A stretch of DNA of 7,688 nt from Burkholderiaceae bacterium (lineage in GTDB: Bacteria > Pseudomonadota > Gammaproteobacteria > Burkholderiales > Burkholderiaceae_C), in contig JAGOBT010000138.1 of assembly GCA_017999135.1 (NCBI GenBank), forward strand, positions 1 through 7,688. The letters are read 5' to 3'. The notes beneath the pieces are model-generated. The model ran no database searches. It was not told the origin of the DNA and saw nothing but the letters and a program-made list of their open reading frames with translations. This document shows positions 6,798 through 7,688 of this stretch, piece by piece. Each line of letters starts with the position of its first letter. Within the stretch, counting starts at the first letter, position 1. The position numbers and the translations under genes were made by a program.

Positions 6798-6802
6798 CAG
6801 GC

Positions 6803-7207
6803 TCAGATCCGACGGCGCTTCTGTGGACGGCACCCGTTGTGCGGCACCGGCGTCACGTCGCTGATCGAGTTGATGCGGATGCCCAAGGCAGCCAGGGCGC
6901 GCACGGACGATTCACGACCCGGGCCGGGGCCCTTGATCCGCACGTCCAGGTTCTTGATGCCCTGCTCTTGCGCAGCGCGGCCCGCCACTTCGGCGGCCAC
7001 CTGTGCGGCGAACGGCGTGGACTTGCGCGAGCCCTTGAAGCCCTGGCCACCCGACGACGCCCAGGCGAGCGAGCCGCCCTGGCGATCGGTGATGGTGATG
7101 ATGGTGTTGTTGAACGACGCATGCACGTGCGCAATGCCGTCCGCAATGTTCTTGCGGATCTTCTTGCTCACGCGGCGTGCGGCGGTATTCGCTGGTGCTT
7201 TTGCCAT
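6803..7207 (-). CDS. rpsK: 30S ribosomal protein S11
   Basis: The product has 134 aa. [18 protein letters not shown] (about 27-44), [19 protein letters not shown] and the C-terminal [17 protein letters not shown] identify S11 directly. The tail has Gln where many bacteria have Pro (CRPPKRRR). The NG in PHNGCR corresponds to the site where S11 is known to carry isoaspartate. S11 sits in the platform of the small subunit near the mRNA exit site. Translation starts at ATG 32 bp after rpsM; upstream only a weak GAGA is seen, suggesting reinitiation after rpsM. A 217-bp spacer with a putative promoter separates it from rpsD. Confidence 0.98.
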   Translation of the reverse strand: MAKAPANTAARRVSKKIRKNIADGIAHVHASFNNTIITITDRQGGSLAWASSGGQGFKGSRKSTPFAAQVAAEVAGRAAQEQGIKNLDVRIKGPGPGRESSVRALAALGIRINSISDVTPVPHNGCRPQKRRRI

Positions 7208-7239
7208 GTCGTGTCTCGATCAGGGGCGTTCGATGGGGC

Positions 7240-7605
7240 TTACTTCTTCAGCGCGGCAGCGCCCTTGCGCGGACCCTTGCGGGTGCGGGCATTGGTGCGC
7301 GTGCGCTGGCCGCGCATCGGCAAGCCGCGGCGGTGGCGCAGGCCGCGGTAGCAGCCCAAGTCCATCAGCCGCTTGATGTTCATGCTGATCTCGCGGCGCA
7401 GGTCGCCTTCGATCGTCAGCTTGTTGACCTCGTCGCGGATCTTTTCCAGATCGCTGTCCGACAGGTCCTTGATCTTCTTGGAGTAGGCGATGCCCACCGC
7501 CGTGCAGATCTTCTGCGCGGTGGTACGGCCGATGCCATAGATCGACGTCAGGCCGATCTCGGCGTGCTTGTGCGGCGGAATGTTGATGCCAGCAATACGT
7601 GCCAT
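7240..7605 (-). CDS. rpsM: 30S ribosomal protein S13
   Basis: The product has 121 aa, full length. It opens [20 protein letters not shown]. The helix-two-turn-helix-type segment is [19 protein letters not shown], and [20 protein letters not shown] leads to the basic tail KGPRKG that threads toward the decoding site. S13 sits in the head of the small subunit, contacting 16S rRNA and forming bridges to the large subunit. AGAGGA is five nt before the ATG (7611-7616), a strong ribosome-binding site. It follows rpmJ after only 29 bp. That leaves no room for the long S4-binding leader that precedes rpsM in E. coli. The stop is TAA. Confidence 0.98.
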   Translation of the reverse strand: MARIAGINIPPHKHAEIGLTSIYGIGRTTAQKICTAVGIAYSKKIKDLSDSDLEKIRDEVNKLTIEGDLRREISMNIKRLMDLGCYRGLRHRRGLPMRGQRTRTNARTRKGPRKGAAALKK

Positions 7606-7634
7606 GGTGGTCCTCTAATGACTGAACGCGGGCA

Positions 7635-7688
7635 TCAGCCCTGGCGCTGCTTGTGGCGCGGGTCGGTGCAGATCACGCGCACCACACC
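7635..7688 (-). CDS. rpmJ: 50S ribosomal protein L36, C-terminal end (partial)
   Basis: Seventeen codons and a TGA stop are present; the window edge cuts off the N-terminal half. The peptide GVVRVICTDPRHKQRQG matches the second half of bacterial L36 (normally about 37 aa). The visible Cys and His are the second half of the zinc-binding set, so this is the zinc-containing form. L36 binds 23S rRNA late in large-subunit assembly. Its place just before rpsM, at the junction of the spc and alpha operons, is canonical; secY and infA are expected just beyond the window. Confidence 0.95.
   Translation of the reverse strand, partial: GVVRVICTDPRHKQRQG

Overview
This GC-rich window looks like a betaproteobacterial chromosome of the order Burkholderiales, probably Comamonadaceae or a Rubrivivax/Leptothrix-type relative. 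The grounds are the sequence style of S4, S13 and the RNA polymerase alpha subunit (alpha ends in PPQGLDKR), a Bug/TctC-type periplasmic binding protein (a family greatly expanded in Burkholderiales), and the canonical spc/alpha ribosomal-protein gene order. No species can be named from this evidence.

The right half, read on the minus strand from 7688 to 4330, is the end of the spc operon and the whole alpha operon: rpmJ (3' end only), rpsM, rpsK, rpsD, rpoA, rplQ. A textbook Rho-independent terminator closes it at 4263-4289. The spacing is uneven. rpmJ-rpsM and rpsM-rpsK are separated by about 30 bp, but rpsK-rpsD (217 bp), rpsD-rpoA (146 bp) and rpoA-rplQ (100 bp) have long structured spacers. 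The rpsK-rpsD spacer has a plausible internal promoter and a stable hairpin. The rpsD-rpoA spacer has two perfect, interleaved inverted repeats (7 and 8 bp) that can form an H-type pseudoknot in the mRNA. This is the most striking unexplained signal in the window and a candidate regulatory RNA element.

The middle (4175 to 521, minus strand) is a compact three-gene accessory operon: an orphan Bug/TctC-like binding protein with a signal peptide, a two-Rossmann FAD/NAD(P)H monooxygenase-like enzyme starting 6 nt after it, and a two-domain CMD/AhpD-like protein. In the last, only the C-terminal domain keeps the catalytic Glu/Cys-x-x-Cys/His set. Capture, oxidation and redox protection of one small organic substrate is the simplest reading; the substrate is unknown.

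The left end holds an initiator tRNA-fMet gene (minus strand, 382-458) and, converging on it, the last 66 codons of a plus-strand type I restriction-modification methyltransferase subunit (hsdM). Between them are two terminator-like hairpins flanking four tandem 11-bp repeats. The tRNA 3' end faces the restriction-modification gene, as expected at the edge of a tRNA-associated island, but no integrase or att duplication is visible.
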